Counted from the stretch's first letter, positions 17,970-28,876 are shown. The stretch: DNA of 64,000 nucleotides from Phycisphaeraceae bacterium (GCA_002704825.1 PAIY01000228.1:1-64000), one strand, 5' to 3'. Notes: generated by a model not told the origin, from the letters alone. Numbers and translations are program-made.

Positions 17970-18890
17970 GGTCTTGAGTTGCCGGTCGGTGATGAGCAAC
18001 CGCATGCCAAGTTCCCTGGCCTTGCTCTTTGCCAACCGATGGTAACGCGGGTGCGTTGCATAGTTGACCAACAACACAGGCTTGCCGGTTGCGATAAATG
18101 GTTTGATAAATGACAGTCGGTAGGCGGTGTCGTCATCCGACTGTTTTTGATTGCCATCACTGAACAGGTCTTCAATGCCGATCCCGCTGACCAACGCGGT
18201 GTAGGCTTTGTCTTCGAGTAGCTGTTCGCCATTTTGCGGGATGATTAACGCATCGGGATTAAACCGGCGAGCATTTCGGGCGATGATCTGCACCCATCGG
18301 ATCATGTCCTCGCGATAGGTATTGCCGGTCTGTTCATTGCGGCGGTGATCAAACCATTTGTCGGTCTTGGGATCGTGTTCGAAGAAGCTGAACGCGTCGA
18401 TGATATCCAGATACAGGCCATCAAATTTTTGTGTCTGCATGATGGTTGCAACACGCTTGAGAATCATCGCCTGCCAATCACGATGCCAGTAGCGGACTTT
18501 GTAGTTGCCTTCCCAATCGGGATTCACCGCACAGAGAAAACCCGGCGCCCCGTCATCGGGTGTGCCATCCTTGTTGGCATCCCATTTTTTCTCCCAGTAT
18601 TCGCGGTAATCTTCGGCTTCACCGATGGAGATGTAGGCGAGGACCTTGCGGCCGGGTTTGCCATCACGAACCGTCTTGATGGCTTCCGGGGGCCAAGGGT
18701 CACCATCGAATTGCGTATCGAGAATGATCCAATCCCGGTCGGACCTGGCTAAAAGCTTGACGACTTGATCGCGGGTCGCAGCCAAGCCTTCAGGCTGGAG
18801 TATGTAACCGAGCGTTTGGGGGAAAGGGGTTTGAGCAAGCGACAAACTTGCGCAGCAGAGCGTGATCAATATCGCAAATATTTTGAACAT
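17940..18890 (-). CDS. GH114/TM1410-family putative glycosidase
   Basis: Secreted protein of 316 residues with a signal peptide (MFKIFAILITLCCASLSLAQ). The body matches the TM1410/MJ1477 family, now linked to GH114 endo-alpha-1,4-polygalactosaminidases: WIILDTQFDGD, VLAYISIGEAEDYREYW, KFDGLYLDIIDAF, ALIIPQNGEQLL and TGKPVLLVNYA. The Asp in GLYLDIID and Glu in SIGEAED are likely catalytic. It is convergent with the sialidase-fold gene and overlaps it by 30 bases. Confidence 0.85.
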   Translation of the reverse strand: MFKIFAILITLCCASLSLAQTPFPQTLGYILQPEGLAATRDQVVKLLARSDRDWIILDTQFDGDPWPPEAIKTVRDGKPGRKVLAYISIGEAEDYREYWEKKWDANKDGTPDDGAPGFLCAVNPDWEGNYKVRYWHRDWQAMILKRVATIMQTQKFDGLYLDIIDAFSFFEHDPKTDKWFDHRRNEQTGNTYREDMIRWVQIIARNARRFNPDALIIPQNGEQLLEDKAYTALVSGIGIEDLFSDGNQKQSDDDTAYRLSFIKPFIATGKPVLLVNYATHPRYHRLAKSKARELGMRLLITDRQLKTLGISRTLQN

Positions 18891-18968
18891 GGGGATATTG
18901 TAGTCAGCGACACGCCGTATCGCAGCTATTTTTTGATCAAATGCAGGCTTGTGAGATGATGATCAAAA

Positions 18969-20876
18969 TCACACGTCCAGCGCTTCGGCTTCTTCGGCAC
19001 GTTCCATGATGAAGTTGAATCGGGCGCCGGGGTCTTTACCCATCAGTTCGCTGATGACCTGTTCGGTCTTGAGGCCGTCATCAATTTCCACGCGAAGCAG
19101 CGCGCGTGTCTTGGGATTGAGCGTGGTATTCCAAAGCACCTTGGGCATCATTTCACCCAGACCTTTGAAGCGGCTGATGTCGATTTTGGCGCGTCCGCCA
19201 CCATGCTTCTCAAGGATGCGCACGCGGTCTTCATCGTCGTGCGCCCAGTGGGTTTCCTTGCCGATGTCGATGCGATACAGCGGTGGCTGAGCCAGGTAAA
19301 TTTTCCCATCGCGCATCAGCGGTCGCATATGTCGGTAGAAAAAAGTGAGCATCAACGTTGAGATGTGGTGCCCGTCATAGTCCGCATCCATGAGCAGGAT
19401 GATCTTGCCATACCGGAGTTTGGACGGATCACAATCCGCACCAAGGCCGCAGCCCAGCGCGGTGACGATGTCGGAAATTTCCTTGTTTTCAAGGACTTTT
19501 TTCAATGATGCCTGTTCGGTATTAAGCACTTTACCACGCAGTGGGAGAATGGCTTGATGCGCACGATCACGTCCCTGCTTGGCGCTGCCACCAGCAGAAT
19601 CACCTTCGACGATAAACAGTTCCGTGCGGTCACGCTTGTTACTCGAACAGTCTGCGAGTTTGCCCGGCAGGTTCAGTCGGTTGGTCGTCGCGCTCTTGCG
19701 GGTCACCGCTGCCGAGGCAGCGCGGGAAGCTTCACGGGCTTTGGCTGCCATCACCGCGCGGGTGACGATCGCGTTGGCCATCGTGCCGTTGTTGTTAAGC
19801 CAGTGTTCCAATGCGGGGCGCACCAGGCCATCAACCTGCGGCTGGACTTCGGGGTTATTGAGTCGATCTTTGGTTTGTCCCTGGAATTGGGGATCGGGGA
19901 TGAAAATCGAGACAATGCCTGTGAGTCCTTCGCGGAGGTCTTCGGTTTGCAGGTTCACGCCACGCGGTGTGAGTTTGTGGATTTCGATGTAGTTTCGCAG
20001 GGCCTTGGTCATGCCTGCGCGGAGTCCGTTTTCGTGACTCCCCCCTGAGCCGGTGGGGATACCGTTGACATAGCTGCGCAGGTGTTCGTCGGTGGACTCG
20101 GTCCATTGGAGAATAATCTGGACGCGGATGCCGTTTTCTTTTTCCAGGACAAACGGCTGATCATGGACGGGACGCGCACTGCGTTGAGCCATGATTTTGG
20201 TCAGGTAATTGACGATGCCTTCTTCGTGTTGGAAGACTTCCTTTTTCTTGGATAGCTGATCGTCCCAGATGACTTTGACACCTTTGTGGATGTAGCTGAC
20301 GATTTCCAGGCGATCGCGGATGGTGTCGGGATTGAACTCGGTCTTGGGAAAGATCGTGGGGTCGGGATGGAAGTAGATGGTTGTCCCGCTGCCACGCGCC
20401 GTGCCGATTTTTTTGATCGGGCCGGTGGGTTTACCGAGTTTGAAGGTTTGCTCGTAGGTATGACCATCTTTTTTGACGGTTGCGACGAGTTTTTTGGACA
20501 GTGCATTGACGACCGAAGCGCCGACACCATGCAGACCGCCGGAGGTTTTGTAGTTCTGACCTTCGAATTTACCACCTGCATGGAGCGTGGTGAGAATGAT
20601 TTCCAAAGCGGACTTCTTGAGCTTGGGATGAATGTCCACGGGGATACCACGGCCGTTGTCAGCAATGGTCATGGAGGTGCCATCATCGTGAAGCGTCACG
20701 GTGATTTCGGTGGCATGGCCGTTCATCGCTTCATCAACGGAGTTGTCGAGCACTTCCCACACCAGGTGATGCAGCCCTGCTGAGCTCACACCACCGATGT
20801 ACATCCCCGGACGTTTGCGAACAGGCTCGAGTCCTTCGAGGACGGAAATATCTTTAGCTGTATAGGTCGAAGTCAT
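18969..20876 (-). CDS. parE: Type IIA topoisomerase ATPase subunit (topoisomerase IV ParE-like)
   Basis: ATPase/TOPRIM subunit of a type II topoisomerase. The start chosen is ATG 20876 (MTSTYTAKDISVLEGLEPVR), giving 635 residues, with AGGAA upstream. Motifs: RKRPGMYIGG, DNSVDEAMNG, DNGRGIP, KTSGGLHGVGASVVNALS in the GHKL ATPase, the transducer, then TOPRIM EGDSAGGSAKQGRDR and DADYDGHH. The KTSGGLHGVG form is more ParE-like than the KVSGGLHGVG of many GyrB proteins, and there is no long GyrB insert. It follows the A subunit by 144 bases, so the two probably form one operon. Gyrase cannot be excluded, so the gene symbol is tentative. Confidence 0.88.
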   Translation of the reverse strand: MTSTYTAKDISVLEGLEPVRKRPGMYIGGVSSAGLHHLVWEVLDNSVDEAMNGHATEITVTLHDDGTSMTIADNGRGIPVDIHPKLKKSALEIILTTLHAGGKFEGQNYKTSGGLHGVGASVVNALSKKLVATVKKDGHTYEQTFKLGKPTGPIKKIGTARGSGTTIYFHPDPTIFPKTEFNPDTIRDRLEIVSYIHKGVKVIWDDQLSKKKEVFQHEEGIVNYLTKIMAQRSARPVHDQPFVLEKENGIRVQIILQWTESTDEHLRSYVNGIPTGSGGSHENGLRAGMTKALRNYIEIHKLTPRGVNLQTEDLREGLTGIVSIFIPDPQFQGQTKDRLNNPEVQPQVDGLVRPALEHWLNNNGTMANAIVTRAVMAAKAREASRAASAAVTRKSATTNRLNLPGKLADCSSNKRDRTELFIVEGDSAGGSAKQGRDRAHQAILPLRGKVLNTEQASLKKVLENKEISDIVTALGCGLGADCDPSKLRYGKIILLMDADYDGHHISTLMLTFFYRHMRPLMRDGKIYLAQPPLYRIDIGKETHWAHDDEDRVRILEKHGGGRAKIDISRFKGLGEMMPKVLWNTTLNPKTRALLRVEIDDGLKTEQVISELMGKDPGARFNFIMERAEEAEALDV

Positions 20877-20915
20877 ATGTTGATTGAACTTCCTGTCGTT
20901 TGATTGATGTCTTAA

Positions 20916-20993
20916 CCACAGAGTCACAGAGGCACAGAGTTAAAGACAAGAGCAGAGAATTTTGTTTTTCTCTGTGTCTCTGTGACTCTGTGG
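20916..20993. repeat. ACAGAG long inverted repeat, copy 1
   Basis: CCACAGAGTCACAGAGGCAC and its near-perfect inverse (ending TCTGTGACTCTGTGG) flank a ~30-base loop. The same element lies at 61086-61181. Both copies sit between genes of an operon, here between the parC-like and parE-like genes. Confidence 0.9.
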
Positions 20994-21020
20994 TGAATTC
21001 CCTGCGTCATGATTTTCAAC

Positions 21021-23426
21021 TCACAATTCCACGATCTGCACATCAGGTGGGACGACTCGGGTGAAGGTGCCTCGCTTGAGGATTTCACGTCCCTTGCCGC
21101 CACGGGATGTCAGTTCGTATTTACCGGTGTTGAGGCGTTGCTCACCGCCCATGGAGGTCTTGACCGTCATGGTGTCGCGGTCATCCACAGCGGTGGTAAA
21201 GCCGATCACGTAATCGTCCTTGGCAATCTTGATCAGTTGCACACCCTTGGCTGGACCGGAGACGAAGTTGACTTCCTCGGCGTGGCACAGCAAGGCGCGG
21301 GCGCGGAAGGTTGCGACGATGAGTGTTTCGTCGCCTGCCACCGGGTACACACCAACGATCTGCTTGTCCTTGGCCGGGCGGGCAAACTTGCGGCCGGCAC
21401 GGGTGCTCGGTTCGACGAACGGCTGCATGCTGAATCGGATGGAGTAGCCGTCGGTACTGCATGCCACCGCGTGAATCTCAGGCACGTCCTCACCTTCGGA
21501 AGTCACATTGCCGATGACGCGTTTATCCAGACTCAGGGCTGAGAGAATCACTTCACCGTCCTTGAGTTTGAAGAGCTTCTGGATCGGTTCACCATAGCCG
21601 GTCGTCGCAGGCAGGTCGATGAGTCGGGCGGTGTAAGCCACCCCGAGATTGGAGAAGAACACCGCGGTGGCGCGCGTCGAGCCGATGGAGGCAGCGAGCA
21701 CGGTATCGCCTTCGCGGAGTCGGACTTTCTCCAGGTCAATGGGGTTTTTCTGTCGCTTGACCCAACCGTCCCGAGTGACCAGGAAGTAGGTGTCTTCGTC
21801 GACAATGAAGTCCTGTTCGTCGTATTCGATTTCCGCTTCTTCGCCGACGAAGGTGGTGCGCCGCTTGTCACCTTTGCCGTAGTTGTCACGGATTTGAAGC
21901 AGTTCGTCTTTGACAATGCCCCAGCGTCCGACGGCATCCTGTTCATCAAGCAGTTTGCTGATCTCGGCAACGCGCTTTTTCTTGTCCTTAAGCTCATCGC
22001 GAATCAGGTTGATTTCCAGTTTGGCTAAGCGATAAAGCTTCAACTCAAGAATCGCTTCGGTCTGCTCTTCGTCGAGCTGGTTAAAGCGTTTCATGATTTT
22101 CTGAGCAGCATCGGCTTTACCATCCGAAGCACGGATGATCTTGATGATCTCATCCAGTGCATCAAAGACCAGCGCGAAGCCTTCGAGAATGTGGATGCGC
22201 TTCTGCAGTTGCTTAAGTTCGTGTTCCAGGCGCTTGGTGACGACTTCCAGACGGAAGTTAAGGAAGCACTGGAGAATCTCACGCAAATCACAACGCTCGG
22301 GTCGGCCGACTTCGGGATTTTCCGTGGGGATCAGGCAGGTGAGATTGACGTTGAAGTTGGTCTGCAGTGGCGTATGCTTGCAGAGGTATGCCATGACCTT
22401 CTGTTCGTCTGCATCCTTCTTGAGTTCCAACTCAATGCGCACGTCCTCGGTGGAGACATCCTTGATATCCAAAAGCGGTGGGAGTTTGCGTTGGATGACA
22501 ACCTGAGCGATTGACTCAACCAGGTTGGACTTGTTGACCGCGTAGGGAATCTCGGTGATGTAGATCGTCTTGGTCGAACGGGTGGCAGGTCCGAGTTCCC
22601 ACTTGGCGCGGAGTCGAATGGCGCCTTGCCCGTTCTTGTAAATCTCACGCAGCTCGTCGCGGCTGTTGAGCATTTCACCGCCGGTGGGGAAGTCCGGTCC
22701 CTGGACGGCATCATTGGCAATGAGCTGATAGGTCTTGAGTTCAGGATTCTCCAGCAGCTTCACAAGGGCGTTACAGACTTCCTTGAGATTGTGGGGCGGG
22801 ATGTTGGTTGCCATGCCCACCGCGATACCCGTCGCGCCGTTAACCAGCAGGTTGGGCACACGTGCGGGAAGCACCACCGGTTCGGACTTGGTGCCATCGT
22901 AGCTGGGTCGGAAGTGCACGGTCTGCTGGGTGAGTTCCGAACACATCTCAATACTGATGGGCGCCATGCGACATTCGGTGTAACGCATGGCTGCTGCGTT
23001 ATCACCGTCGAGTGAGCCAAAGTTACCCGAACCATCGACCAGCGGGACACGCATGGAGAACGGCTGAGCCATGCGGACCATGGCATCGTAAATTGCCGAG
23101 TCGCCATGCGGGTGATAGTTACCCATCACGTCACCGACGACCTTGGCACACTTGCGGTGTTTGGCGGTGTGGGTGACGCCTTGGGTGAACATGGTGTAGA
23201 GAATGCGCCGCTGAACCGGTTTCATCCCGTCACGCACGTCAGGCAAGGCACGGCTGGTGATCACGCTCAGCGCGTAGTTGAGATATCGGGTTTGCGCCAG
23301 GTCATGCAGTGGCGCACTGTTTTCCGTGGGATCGGAGAGGACATCGTCCAGATCACCACCACTGCCATCGGCGGACGCCGCATCGAACAGCGATTCGTCT
23401 TGTTTGCGTTTTTTACGTTTGGCCAA
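21021..23426 (-). CDS. parC: Type IIA topoisomerase A subunit (ParC-like)
   Basis: DNA cleavage/rejoining subunit of 801 residues. It starts at TTG 23426 (MAKRKKRKQ), supported by GGGAGGG eight bases upstream. The N-terminal part shows [19 protein letters not shown], the quinolone region [20 protein letters not shown] and the catalytic Tyr in [11 protein letters not shown], then the coiled-coil tower. The C-terminal propeller lacks the GyrA box (QRRGGRG) in its first blade; only a late SRGGKGRE is seen. That absence, with the ParE-like partner downstream, favours topoisomerase IV over gyrase, though in this phylum the naming is not settled. Confidence 0.88.
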   Translation of the reverse strand: MAKRKKRKQDESLFDAASADGSGGDLDDVLSDPTENSAPLHDLAQTRYLNYALSVITSRALPDVRDGMKPVQRRILYTMFTQGVTHTAKHRKCAKVVGDVMGNYHPHGDSAIYDAMVRMAQPFSMRVPLVDGSGNFGSLDGDNAAAMRYTECRMAPISIEMCSELTQQTVHFRPSYDGTKSEPVVLPARVPNLLVNGATGIAVGMATNIPPHNLKEVCNALVKLLENPELKTYQLIANDAVQGPDFPTGGEMLNSRDELREIYKNGQGAIRLRAKWELGPATRSTKTIYITEIPYAVNKSNLVESIAQVVIQRKLPPLLDIKDVSTEDVRIELELKKDADEQKVMAYLCKHTPLQTNFNVNLTCLIPTENPEVGRPERCDLREILQCFLNFRLEVVTKRLEHELKQLQKRIHILEGFALVFDALDEIIKIIRASDGKADAAQKIMKRFNQLDEEQTEAILELKLYRLAKLEINLIRDELKDKKKRVAEISKLLDEQDAVGRWGIVKDELLQIRDNYGKGDKRRTTFVGEEAEIEYDEQDFIVDEDTYFLVTRDGWVKRQKNPIDLEKVRLREGDTVLAASIGSTRATAVFFSNLGVAYTARLIDLPATTGYGEPIQKLFKLKDGEVILSALSLDKRVIGNVTSEGEDVPEIHAVACSTDGYSIRFSMQPFVEPSTRAGRKFARPAKDKQIVGVYPVAGDETLIVATFRARALLCHAEEVNFVSGPAKGVQLIKIAKDDYVIGFTTAVDDRDTMTVKTSMGGEQRLNTGKYELTSRGGKGREILKRGTFTRVVPPDVQIVEL

Positions 23427-23771
23427 CGCCTCTGCCCTCCCTGGCAGTCAAAATAAGCACTGAATAAAGATATTATCGGCACCTTCATGCCGTTTGCTCA
23501 AGTCCGCCCCGTCGAACCTGCCCGAACCCATCCGGGAATCCTGCACGATACGCCAGAATCGACTGCATCTCAAGTGAGGGAACACTGCTGCGTTAAGTTG
23601 ATGAGCCTGTTCCACGTTCATGCGGGCAACCGGTTGGATTGTACAGGTTGTGCCAATGTTGTGTTTGCAGCGTGTAAGCGAAGTCCGATTATCTGCCTGG
23701 CAATTTTGCATTGGGTCAATCAGTGGGTTATTGCCAAGTGGACATCCGGCCCCATTTTAGAGAGAGACCTC
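23427..23771. other. Divergent intergenic region
   Basis: About 345 bases between the divergently transcribed parC-like and glycosyltransferase genes. Promoters for both must lie here, but I could not pick -35/-10 pairs with confidence. The open frame upstream of the glycosyltransferase start lacks a ribosome site. Confidence 0.5.
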
Positions 23772-25049
23772 ATGCAAATCAGCTCCCAATGGAATATCAA
23801 TGCCAACGCCATTCCCATGGATCACAGCATGTTATTGGTGTTGCCCCTGCCGTTTCACACCGACAACCAAGGCAATTTGCTCGTTGAATCACAGGGGCTC
23901 AACGGTCTGAAATGCTGGTTGGAACACTTTTCCCCGCTGACGCTGGCGGCCCCGGTTCGCCCGATTGACGAGCAGGCCAAGGCCAGGAATGCAACCTGGG
24001 TACCCGTGCCTGAATCGTATTTCAAACGCCACCTCAAGCTTGTGCCGCTGCCTTGGGGTTACCATCCGGCGATGCATTTGAAATACATACGACAGGTCAA
24101 AACGACCCTGAAAAAACTCATTTCCGAACACCGGTATCTGCAGTTTGGGATCAGCGGTTGCACGATTGGAGACTGGCCCGCGACGGCAGCTCGACTGGCA
24201 TACCGCCAGCAACGCCCCTATGCCGTACACACCGACTGGATCACGCATCAGGTCTACCAACACAACGCCAAAGACAAACGTCTACGTCATCGCATTCGTG
24301 GCAAGGTCGAAGGCACGATGATGCGCTTTGCAGAAAAAACCATCATCAACCGAAGCAGCCTTGGACTCTTCCACGGGGCGGACACCTACGAGGGCTATCG
24401 CGATTGGTGTCCCAAGCCGTTCATGATTCACGATGCCCAGGTCCAGCCATCGGAGTTGGCAGCGATGGATGACGTCCAAGCCAAGATCGAATCACTGACC
24501 GACGACCGTCCGTTGAAGATCGTCTATGCCGGTCGCGCGATTTCCATGAAGGGGCCGGACCATTGGCTCAATGCACTGGCTATCGCCCGTGATGCCGGTG
24601 TGAACTTCATCGCTCAGTGGTTTGGCACCGGTGATCAGATCGACAACATGCAGCAGCAGATCAACAAACTCAACTTGTCAGACCGCGTCGCCCTCCCGGG
24701 TCATCTGGAAGGTCGCAAAGCGATGATGGATGCGATCTTTGATGCGGACATGCTGCTATTCTGTCACATGACGCCCGAGTCGCCGCGCATTCTCATTGAG
24801 TCCATGGGACAGGCCACGCCCATCGTCGGCTATGGCAGTAACTACTCCGAAGAACTCATCCACAAGGGCGGTGGCGACCTGGTTCCCATTGGTGCAATTA
24901 ACGACCTTGCCCAGCGCGTCATCGCACTGGATCAAGACCGCGAGCAACTGCGTAAACTCATGCACCAGGCACGTACACGCTGTGATGAACTCACCGACGT
25001 CCGTGTCTTTGGTCATCGTGCCAAACTCATTGAGAAACATCTGGGGTAA
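23772..25049 (+). CDS. Glycosyltransferase, GT-B fold (GT4-like)
   Basis: Protein of 425 residues from ATG 23772 (MQISSQWNINANAIP), preceded by GAGAGAG. The C-terminal Rossmann half shows LKIVYAGRAISMKGPDHWL, FIAQWFGTGDQID, RVALPGHLEGRKAMMDAIF and SPRILIESMGQATPIVGY, the nucleotide-sugar site of group 1 glycosyltransferases, with the EX7E-like Glu in SPRILIES. The acceptor is unknown; cell-surface glycan or exopolysaccharide synthesis is likely. It stands alone, 99 bases before polX on the same strand. Confidence 0.85.
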   Translation: MQISSQWNINANAIPMDHSMLLVLPLPFHTDNQGNLLVESQGLNGLKCWLEHFSPLTLAAPVRPIDEQAKARNATWVPVPESYFKRHLKLVPLPWGYHPAMHLKYIRQVKTTLKKLISEHRYLQFGISGCTIGDWPATAARLAYRQQRPYAVHTDWITHQVYQHNAKDKRLRHRIRGKVEGTMMRFAEKTIINRSSLGLFHGADTYEGYRDWCPKPFMIHDAQVQPSELAAMDDVQAKIESLTDDRPLKIVYAGRAISMKGPDHWLNALAIARDAGVNFIAQWFGTGDQIDNMQQQINKLNLSDRVALPGHLEGRKAMMDAIFDADMLLFCHMTPESPRILIESMGQATPIVGYGSNYSEELIHKGGGDLVPIGAINDLAQRVIALDQDREQLRKLMHQARTRCDELTDVRVFGHRAKLIEKHLG

Positions 25050-25148
25050 CTTTCAGGCAATCGCACACACTGAAAATAGCTGCGACACTGTGTATCGCTG
25101 ACATCCATCAAGTTTAGCGCGTCATCGCTTTGTGATACGCTACGCCCC

Positions 25149-26882
25149 ATGGATACCAACCAACAACTCGCTGCGATTTTCCAGCAGATGGCTGACGTGC
25201 ACACCATTCTGGAAGATGACCGTTTCCGCATCAACGCCTACGCCAAGGCCGCCCGTGTCATTGGGGAATTGCCCACCGACCTGGGGGAGATCGGCGCGGA
25301 GGTCGCGCTGCTTGCCAAGATCGACGGCATTGGTAAATCCACTGCCAGCAAGATCGCTGAGTTCCTGGAAACCGGGAAGATCAAAGCCCACGAAGATGTC
25401 ATGGCACGCATCCCCCACGGCCTGCTGGACCTGCTGCAAATCTCAGGACTCGGCCCCAAAACCGTTGGCCTGATGTGGTCGCAGGCTGGCATCGAATCAC
25501 TTGATGATCTGAAAGAAAAACTCAAAACCGACGAGTTGACCAAACTCCCACGCATGGGCCAAAAGTCGCTGGACAAAATCCGAAAGTCCATCGCGTTCAT
25601 GGAGTCCACCGGCGGGCGCGTGAACATCGGTAAAGCCCTGCCCATCGCCCAATGGTTCGTCGAACAACTCCAAACACTGGGCGAAGTCGAACAAGCCCAA
25701 TACGCAGGATCACTGCGTCGCGGCAAGGAGACCATCGGTGATATCGATATCCTGGTTGCAGCAAGCGAAGACGATTCCAAAACCATCAGTGATTTCTTTG
25801 TCCAACTTCCGGGGGTCACCGAAGTGCTCGCGCAAGGTCAGACCAAAAGCTCCGTGCGCACCGAGCATGGCGTACAGGTTGATTTGCGCATCGTCGAGCC
25901 AGACCACTTTGGTGCAGCATTGATGTACTTCACCGGTTCCAAGGAACACAACGTGGCGATGCGTCAGCGCGCGATCAAGATGGGCATGAGTCTGAACGAA
26001 TACGCGCTGACCAAGGACGATAAACCCGTCGCTGCCAAGTCCGAGGAAGATGTGTTCAAAGCACTGGACCTGCAATGGGTCGCCCCGGAGATGCGCGAGG
26101 ATCACGGCGAGTTAACGCTGGCTGAAAAAGACAAGCTGCCCAAACTCATTGAAGTGGCAGACATCAAAGCGGAGTTACATGCACACACCACCGCCAGTGA
26201 CGGTATTTGGAGTATTGAACAGTATGCCGACTTTGCGATTGATCGCGGGTTTCACACCATAGCCATCACCGACCACTCCAAGGGTCAGGCGCAGGCCAAT
26301 GGTTTGAATGAAAAACGTCTGGTTGAACACATTGAAAAAATCCGTGCTGCTGCCAAAAAGTATGAAGGCAAACTCACCATCCTGGCTGGCAGCGAAGTGG
26401 ACATTCTTGCGGACGGCACATTGGACTATGCAGATGATTTGCTTGCAGAACTGGACATCGTCGTTGCCAGCCCGCATGCCGCGTTAACGCAGGACCCCAA
26501 GACCGCCACCGCGCGACTGCTTAAAGCTGTTGAAAATCCGTACGTCACGATCATGGGGCATCCCACAGGTCGGCTAATCAATCGTCGCGAAGGTTTGAGC
26601 CCGGACATGGGTAAGCTCATTGATGCTGCCAAGGAACGCGGGATCGCACTTGAGATCAATGCCAACCATTGGCGTTTGGACTTGCGCGATTCACATGCAC
26701 GCCTGGCGATTGAGTCCGGCGTGATGCTAGCCATCGACACCGACGCACACGGCCCCGGTGATATGGATGAACTCAAGTACGGCATTCTCACCGCCCGACG
26801 TGCTGGCGTCACTGCCCAAAACGTGATCAACTGCATGAGCCAAACCGCCTTGGCCCAATGGCTCAAGCGTACGCGGTCGTAA
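25149..26882 (+). CDS. polX: DNA polymerase/3'-5' exonuclease PolX
   Basis: Family X polymerase of 577 residues for gap filling in DNA repair. The N-terminal half has helix-hairpin-helix segments ([34 protein letters not shown]), then the nucleotidyltransferase motif [19 protein letters not shown] with catalytic Asp residues, and [14 protein letters not shown]. The C-terminal PHP phosphoesterase domain shows [27 protein letters not shown] and IDTDAHG, the metal ligands of the 3'-5' exonuclease. The length matches the bacterial family and all key residues appear intact. Confidence 0.96.
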   Translation: MDTNQQLAAIFQQMADVHTILEDDRFRINAYAKAARVIGELPTDLGEIGAEVALLAKIDGIGKSTASKIAEFLETGKIKAHEDVMARIPHGLLDLLQISGLGPKTVGLMWSQAGIESLDDLKEKLKTDELTKLPRMGQKSLDKIRKSIAFMESTGGRVNIGKALPIAQWFVEQLQTLGEVEQAQYAGSLRRGKETIGDIDILVAASEDDSKTISDFFVQLPGVTEVLAQGQTKSSVRTEHGVQVDLRIVEPDHFGAALMYFTGSKEHNVAMRQRAIKMGMSLNEYALTKDDKPVAAKSEEDVFKALDLQWVAPEMREDHGELTLAEKDKLPKLIEVADIKAELHAHTTASDGIWSIEQYADFAIDRGFHTIAITDHSKGQAQANGLNEKRLVEHIEKIRAAAKKYEGKLTILAGSEVDILADGTLDYADDLLAELDIVVASPHAALTQDPKTATARLLKAVENPYVTIMGHPTGRLINRREGLSPDMGKLIDAAKERGIALEINANHWRLDLRDSHARLAIESGVMLAIDTDAHGPGDMDELKYGILTARRAGVTAQNVINCMSQTALAQWLKRTRS

Positions 26883-26934
26883 CATCCACTTTGCTTGATG
26901 ACTGAATAGCTACACGGATTGACCTTCACCATCC

Positions 26935-27017
26935 GTCACTCCCGTGCAGACGGAAGTCCGGTGGAACTTGTAAGTGTCGACAGAATGCCACTGGATTCCC
27001 GCCTGCGCGGGAATGAC
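26935..27017. repeat. REP-like inverted pair, copy D
   Basis: Left unit GTCACTCCCGTGCAGACGG and right unit CCACTGGATTCCCGCC plus TGCGCGGGAATGAC, in inverted order around a ~22-base loop like that of copy B. It lies between the convergent polX and a membrane protein gene. Confidence 0.85.
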
Positions 27018-27057
27018 GTCATGAAAGTCGGAGATGTCGTGTAAAAACTGACATACC

Positions 27058-27810
27058 TCACTGCGGCAGATTGGTGGTTTCGTCAATCTCTTCCGGACCG
27101 AGGATTTCGTCGACGACTTTGCGGACATGCTCCGATGGATCAAACGCATAGGGTTCATCAGTCTCAGGAATCTTCGCGTTGTCTGCCAACTGTTTGCAGA
27201 TTACCAGTAACGCATCCAACTCATCAGCGGTGAGTTTTTCCTTGAGGGGCGATTGCTGCTCTGACTGTGGCTTGTCGGGATCGACTTGAGCTTTGAGAAT
27301 GTCGACGATGGGTTCAAGTTCATCAGGTGGAAACTTTTTGGCTATCCCCGCTTCGGTCATGCGGCCAACCTGAATTCTGGCATCACGTTTCTGTTCATCA
27401 GTTCGGTCGGAGATGTCAATCTGATGGTTCGCCGCATAGTAAACCGTCCCCACCATCAGGGCAGGTCCCTGGATGAGTTTCTCAACGACATCGCCCAATT
27501 CCTGAGCAGCAATGCGCTTGTCCAGAAACGCTTCATAAAGTCGATCGGTCTGATGGATGATGTCCTTTTTCTGCTGCTCGGGTAACGGCAATTCCGTCAA
27601 GGCAGCGTGCAGACTCATGTTCACGACGGAGGCGATCATCTTGTCTTTGTAGACCCAGCCGAGCATGACGATCGTGCCAATGAACAGGCCGAACATCACC
27701 AACGTAACGAGAATCAAGACAAGCCATCCGCCTGAACTTTTGCGTGGTGGGCCGTCGGGGCGGGGTGTTGGCGGGGTGGGTGATTGGGGTGTCGATGCAG
27801 GCTGATTCAT
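27058..27810 (-). CDS. Single-pass membrane protein of unknown function
   Basis: Unrecognised protein of 250 residues. A Pro/Thr/Ser-rich N terminus (about 25 residues) precedes one transmembrane helix (GWLVLILVTLVMFGLFIGTI), then a ~200-residue, largely helical and charged region that is probably periplasmic. No known motif is visible. Its start lies six bases after the purU stop, so the two are co-transcribed, but no functional link is evident. Confidence 0.75.
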   Translation of the reverse strand: MNQPASTPQSPTPPTPRPDGPPRKSSGGWLVLILVTLVMFGLFIGTIVMLGWVYKDKMIASVVNMSLHAALTELPLPEQQKKDIIHQTDRLYEAFLDKRIAAQELGDVVEKLIQGPALMVGTVYYAANHQIDISDRTDEQKRDARIQVGRMTEAGIAKKFPPDELEPIVDILKAQVDPDKPQSEQQSPLKEKLTADELDALLVICKQLADNAKIPETDEPYAFDPSEHVRKVVDEILGPEEIDETTNLPQ

Positions 27811-27816
27811 GTTGGC

Positions 27817-28707
27817 TTACTCTTTGTCGTCGTGATCCAGGAAGGTGCTTAAGCCGGGACGGAAGACGACTTTTTCGTCGATGACCACCAGCTTTTCATC
27901 CAGGTACATCTGCACAGCATCGGAGAGGACGCGGCCTTCAAGTTGCTGGCCTTTGAGTTTGACTTCGTCGGAACTGTCCTTGCCGACGTTGATGTGAAAG
28001 ACGTCCTGGAGAATGATGGGCCCCTGGTCGAGTTGTTCGGTGACCAGGTGCGCGGTGCAGCCGGTGACGCGCACGCCCGACTCCCATGCCTGGTGATACG
28101 GCTTGGCGCCGGGGAAGTAAGGCAAGAGTGACGGGTGAATGTTGATGATGCGATGCTTGTAGGTTTCCAACACATCGGGCGTGATGACCTGCATGTAACG
28201 GGCAAGAACCGCCAGATCGGTGTTGTAATGATTCAGACGCTCAAGCAGCCACTTCATGTGGGCAGGCTTGTCAGTGGAGGGCATGTGTTCAAAAGGAATA
28301 CCCGCCTTGTCTGCCATGGGTTTGAGATCAGGATGGTTACTGAGTATGCAGACGATATCACCACGGAGTTTACCTGCGTGATCATCACGCAGCAGCTGCT
28401 CAAGACAGTGCGGTTCCTTGCTGACTAGGATGGCGACCTTTTTCTGACGACGTTGATCATGCAGCGCGACGCGCACGGTCATCTGAATCTGTTGCCCCAA
28501 CTCCAAAAGACCAGTGATCAAACCGTCGAGGGTGGCCGACATGTCAGCCAGGTCGACGAGCATGTCCATGATGAACTGCCCGTGGACGACCTGTTGTTCG
28601 ATGTCTTCAATGTTAACGCCCTGCTCAGCCAGGTAGGTCGCAAAGCGTGCAACGACACCTTTCTGATCCTGCCCGATGACACTGACAACTGCTTTGATCT
28701 TGGCCAT
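27817..28707 (-). CDS. purU: Formyltetrahydrofolate deformylase
   Basis: Hydrolyses 10-formyl-tetrahydrofolate to formate and tetrahydrofolate, balancing one-carbon pools and supplying formate for PurT. The start chosen is ATG 28707 (MAKIKAVVSVIGQDQKGVVA) with GGAA upstream; it gives 296 residues, near the family norm, whereas the longer reading adds an unconserved N terminus. An ACT domain fills residues 1-85. The formyltransferase fold follows, with VLARYMQVITPDVLE, IINIHPSLLPYFPGAKPYHQ (catalytic His) and the late Asp in TEQLDQGPIILQ. Confidence 0.94.
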   Translation of the reverse strand: MAKIKAVVSVIGQDQKGVVARFATYLAEQGVNIEDIEQQVVHGQFIMDMLVDLADMSATLDGLITGLLELGQQIQMTVRVALHDQRRQKKVAILVSKEPHCLEQLLRDDHAGKLRGDIVCILSNHPDLKPMADKAGIPFEHMPSTDKPAHMKWLLERLNHYNTDLAVLARYMQVITPDVLETYKHRIINIHPSLLPYFPGAKPYHQAWESGVRVTGCTAHLVTEQLDQGPIILQDVFHINVGKDSSDEVKLKGQQLEGRVLSDAVQMYLDEKLVVIDEKVVFRPGLSTFLDHDDKE

Positions 28708-28876
28708 GATGTTGGTTTCCTGACAATGATAAACAAGGTTGTCATTGTAACGAAAACCGGGGGATGGGGTTTGATAACAAGCTTGATCGCACAATATGCG
28801 TATGTCGATGTTGAGCTTCGCTCAATCCCGCGTTGACACAACGCGGCTCGCCTGAGTGAACGCCGTGCGTTGTTTA

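Noticed and set aside
18969-23426. DNA gyrase (gyrB-gyrA)
   Set aside because: Not excluded, but the KTSGGLHGVG form and the missing GyrA box favour topoisomerase IV.
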